DNA from: Paenibacillus lignilyticus
Lineage (GTDB): Bacteria; Bacillota; Bacilli; Paenibacillales; Paenibacillaceae
NCBI RefSeq assembly: GCF_017942085.1
Contig: NZ_JAGKSP010000004.1
Coordinates: forward strand, 62,001 to 126,000
Length of the DNA: 64,000 nt
Direction of reading: 5' to 3'
The notes beneath the pieces are model-generated. The model was given only the letters and a program-made list of their open reading frames with translations. It had not been told where the DNA came from and searched no databases. Both the position numbers and the translations under genes were made by a program. This document shows, in pieces, positions 61,229-64,000 of this stretch. Every line of letters starts with the position of its first letter. The first letter of the stretch is position 1.

Positions 61229-63970
61229 ATGGATAAGAAAACCATGTTCCTTACACCAACCACGCATTGGGACCGCGAATGGGTCATGACGAAAGGGCAA
61301 TTTCAGGTTCGTTTGGTTCATTTGATCGATCGGCTGCTGCGCATCATGGACGATCATCCGACCTACAGGTTTCTGCTCGATGGGCAAGCCATTGTACTTG
61401 AAGATTACTTAGCTATCAAACCGGAGCAAAGGGAACGGATAGCCGCTCTGATGGCGTCCGGCCGGCTGGTTACCGGACCTTGGTATGTGCTCGCCGATCA
61501 ATTTCTGGAGAATGGAGAGTCCACGATTCGGAATTTGCTGATCGGCATGGATTTGATTCGGCAAATGCGCGGCAGGCCCATGATGCTCGGTTATGTACCG
61601 GATTCCTTCGGGAGTATTGCGAGCCTGCCGATGATATTGAATGGTTTTGGCATTCAATATGCTACGTTTGGACGTGGACGGCCTAGCTGGGATAAAGAAC
61701 TTGCCGAGTATGAATTCTGGTGGGAGGGTCCTGCGGGTTCGAAGGTTTTGGCGGCCAACCACGGATATAGCCATGGGGTATTCCTGAGCTATCCGGATAT
61801 TTGGAGCGACATCAGCCAGCCTTCATCGCTAGAGCCCGACGCGCAGCTGACGCTTGGCAGCTTCCTTGATGAAGCGCAGAAGCAGCTCGATAAAGCCTCG
61901 ACATCCAATCTGTACATGTCCGTTGGGATTGACCATATGGAACCCCGGCCTTCATTACCCGGGATTGTTGATTATATCAATCAGCATCAAGAAGATTATG
62001 AGATTCGGTACGCAATGCCCGAAGATTATCTTGCTGCTGTTGCAGCAGCGGCAGATGGATTGTCCTCTTATGCCGGAGAGATGAGAGGATCGGGCGACCT
62101 TCCGATGGATTTGGTAGGGACGTTATCCTCTCATATGAGCCTGAAGCAGCAGAACGATGCCAGCGAAATGCTATTGCAGCGATTAATAGAGCCGTTATGG
62201 GTCATGGCTTCAATTGCGAGCGGCGTTGCCTATCCGAAGGGGCTCATTCAGAACCTATGGAAGCTGCTGCTTGCCAATCATCCGCATGATTCGATCTGCG
62301 GCTGCAGCCTGGATCAGGTTCACAAGGATATGCGGAATCGCTTCGAGGAAATCGAGCACACGGGCGCCTATCTGATCAAGGACGGACTTCATCAATTGCT
62401 TACTGCCATAAACACGGCTTCTCAAGAAGAAACTGCGATTGCAGTTGTAGTGGTGAATCCGCTTGGTCGCTTACATACGGGGCCGGTGAAGCGTTATGTG
62501 CGCGTTCCGAAGCGATTCAAGCATGACGTCTATACGCTTCTCGACGAGAAGGGGCAGACCATTCCTGCGAGAATACGCCATGTCGTGGATAAAAATAAAG
62601 ACTTGGAGAGCGAATATATGACCGCCGACATGCTGGCGGTATTGATTTCGAAGACGAGTGAGGATACTCGCGCAGCCAATCAGGTGTTTACGGTACTGGA
62701 GATTGATTTTATCGCGGAGAGTGTTCCGGCTATCGGTTACCGATGCTATTGGATCAAGCCCGGCACGACGAACAATGAAGCGGTATCTGTGGAAGCATTA
62801 GCATTAGCAGCTCGTCCGGTAGTTTCCTTATGCGAGAGTGGCATGGAAAACGATGCGATTCGCGTTCGTTTCCACGAGGATGGGACGTTTGACCTTCTCT
62901 ATAAGCGTACGGGGAAGGAGTATCGGGAGCTTAATTATTTGCTCGATCGGGAAGAAACGGGTGATTCGTACGATCATCATGAATTTGCGGCGTATGATGA
63001 ACGCGATTCCAGAGCATGCAGCGCTGGGACCGGAACGGGATGGCGGCTGCAGGAGCATGTCGAGGATCGCATTGTCTTCAGGGCCGAATTGACCTGGGAG
63101 CTGCCCAAAGCGATTCAAGACGGGAAACGCTCATCGGCAGTAGCCAGCCTTCCGATCACGATGACGGCCACGCTTTATGCGAATGTGGAGAGGCTGGACC
63201 TAGCCCTCGAAATCGATAATACGTGCAAGGACCATATGCTGCGCGTCGTGTTCGATACGGGACTGCATACGGGAACGGTTTCGGCCTATGATCATTTTCA
63301 AGTGGTGGACCGGCGTGTGAGAGAAGGCGGCGGGGAATGGAGAGATGAGCCGTTCCAGGAATTTATTGATGTTTCCGATGGGCGGGAAGGACTGTGCTTA
63401 TCGACAAAAGGTTTACCGGCTTATGAAGCTGTTCGCGGCAGCGGCGATAGAGGAACCTCCGTGCAGCTTACCTTGGTCAGGTCGGCTGGCAGCATCGGGC
63501 AAGCCGCCGGCGCCAACTATCCGGCTCCGGGCGGACAGTGCCAAGGACCGCATCGGTTCGAATATGCGTTAATTCCCCATGAAGGGGATTGGCGGCAAGG
63601 ACAATGTTTGGGAAAAGCTTCGGATTTTCGCGCACCGCTGTTAGCGGAAGCCTCGTTGCAGCATGATGGGAATTGGCCATCGCAGGGCTCCCTGATGTCG
63701 ATCCAATCGACAGCGGACAGCGATCCATTCATGAGCTGTTTGAAACAAGCCGAGGATGGCGATGGTTGGATAGCCCGTCTGTGGAATCCTGGGCCGTCAG
63801 GATATCTGCAAGTAGATGGTGAGCTCCTCGCCGGGGAATTGGACGTCTGCTCCGCCTTTTTGGATGAGCGTCTGAAGGAAAAGGCAGATGACGCAGCAGC
63901 AGCAGGCATAGCGATGCAAGCCGGGGAGCTGGTCACGATTAAGGTTCAGGAGCGGCGCAATCAAGGATAA
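61229..63970 (+). CDS. Alpha-mannosidase, GH38
   Basis: A 913-residue enzyme. Zn-binding HWD lies at 13-15 (THWDREW), the nucleophile Asp125 in YVPDSFG, and 'NHPHDSICGCSLDQVHKDM' is the GH38 His/Asp motif near 350-368. No signal peptide, so it hydrolyses imported alpha-mannosides. ATG 61229 follows ACGGAGG. It lies downstream of the sugar transporter and is probably co-transcribed through the partial terminator; cre sites control the operon. Confidence 0.93.
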   Translation: MDKKTMFLTPTTHWDREWVMTKGQFQVRLVHLIDRLLRIMDDHPTYRFLLDGQAIVLEDYLAIKPEQRERIAALMASGRLVTGPWYVLADQFLENGESTIRNLLIGMDLIRQMRGRPMMLGYVPDSFGSIASLPMILNGFGIQYATFGRGRPSWDKELAEYEFWWEGPAGSKVLAANHGYSHGVFLSYPDIWSDISQPSSLEPDAQLTLGSFLDEAQKQLDKASTSNLYMSVGIDHMEPRPSLPGIVDYINQHQEDYEIRYAMPEDYLAAVAAAADGLSSYAGEMRGSGDLPMDLVGTLSSHMSLKQQNDASEMLLQRLIEPLWVMASIASGVAYPKGLIQNLWKLLLANHPHDSICGCSLDQVHKDMRNRFEEIEHTGAYLIKDGLHQLLTAINTASQEETAIAVVVVNPLGRLHTGPVKRYVRVPKRFKHDVYTLLDEKGQTIPARIRHVVDKNKDLESEYMTADMLAVLISKTSEDTRAANQVFTVLEIDFIAESVPAIGYRCYWIKPGTTNNEAVSVEALALAARPVVSLCESGMENDAIRVRFHEDGTFDLLYKRTGKEYRELNYLLDREETGDSYDHHEFAAYDERDSRACSAGTGTGWRLQEHVEDRIVFRAELTWELPKAIQDGKRSSAVASLPITMTATLYANVERLDLALEIDNTCKDHMLRVVFDTGLHTGTVSAYDHFQVVDRRVREGGGEWRDEPFQEFIDVSDGREGLCLSTKGLPAYEAVRGSGDRGTSVQLTLVRSAGSIGQAAGANYPAPGGQCQGPHRFEYALIPHEGDWRQGQCLGKASDFRAPLLAEASLQHDGNWPSQGSLMSIQSTADSDPFMSCLKQAEDGDGWIARLWNPGPSGYLQVDGELLAGELDVCSAFLDERLKEKADDAAAAGIAMQAGELVTIKVQERRNQG

Positions 63971-63981
63971 GAGGGAGAGCG

Positions 63982-64000
63982 ATGATGGCAAAATACCGGT
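63982..64000 (+). CDS. Start of a gene cut off by the window end
   Basis: ATG at 63982 or 63985 follows the ribosome site GAGGGAGAGC, 11 bp after the mannosidase stop. Only the first codons (M-M-A-K-Y-R) are visible, so no function can be given. By position it is a further gene of the mannoside operon. Confidence 0.6.

Noticed and set aside
1..64000. Transposase, prophage, tRNA or rRNA genes
   Set aside because: I looked for these around the lasso cluster and in the gaps and found no supporting sequence; any mobility of the cluster rests only on the repeats.

Overview
The window reads as chromosome of a spore-former-type Firmicute of the Paenibacillaceae (Paenibacillus or Cohnella-like). The signs are moderate GC, strong AGGAGG-type ribosome sites, YesM/YesN and LplB/YtcP-type sugar transport genes, a succinate dehydrogenase b558 subunit, a PspA-type stress operon and a Firmicute-type lasso peptide cluster with HPr-kinase-like tailoring kinases. 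The genus is inference; no rRNA or tRNA gene is present. Almost all genes are on the + strand.

Layout. 268-4021: TetR regulator with two glycosidases (GH30 and GH110-like). 4042-4611: gene remnants. 4875-8135: orphan sdhC, an NAD(P)-binding reductase and a pair of oligopeptide-type ABC permeases. 8223-11527: OmpR-type two-component system followed by a small membrane protein and a PspA homologue; a repeated operator-like box precedes both transcription units. 12272-13620: soluble NarL-type histidine kinase and regulator. 13922-31715: a large exopolysaccharide locus (chain-length regulator, tyrosine-kinase-like ATPase, GalU, priming transferase, four glycosyltransferases, polymerase, flippase, acyltransferase, pyruvyltransferase, GDP-mannose and UDP-glucuronate synthesis, and a secreted glycosidase).

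31756-43293 is the highlight: a double lasso peptide cluster. Order: sulfotransferase, cyclase C1, precursor A1, kinase K1, recognition protein B1, protease B2, nucleotidyltransferase, cyclase C2, precursor A2, kinase K2, ABC exporter. The C-A-K unit is duplicated, while B1, B2, the nucleotidyltransferase and the exporter occur once. Neither precursor was in the supplied gene predictions; both were read directly from the DNA. Both have a leader ending Thr-Met, Asp at core position 9 (nine-residue ring) and a C-terminal Ser (kinase target in characterised relatives). The sulfotransferase gene overlaps C1 by 4 bp, and an APS kinase gene (cysC, - strand) lies about 0.8 kb past the exporter, so a sulfated lasso peptide is a testable possibility. 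Between exporter and cysC lies a repeat-dense non-coding stretch with two interleaved repeat families.

44973-48055: oxidoreductase and sugar isomerase pair behind a LacI-type palindrome, then a secreted WG-repeat protein. 48178-51520: YesN/YesM two-component system. 51798-57333: histidine utilisation operon hutHUIG. 57620-63970: sugar ABC transporter and GH38 alpha-mannosidase behind CcpA-type cre sites. The last gene begins at 63982 and is cut off by the window edge.

Working picture: a saprophytic or plant/soil-associated bacterium that makes an acidic, pyruvylated, mannose-containing exopolysaccharide and two C-terminally modified lasso peptides, and scavenges glycans and histidine. Start codons were chosen by ribosome-site spacing and family alignment, so several differ from the longest open frame.
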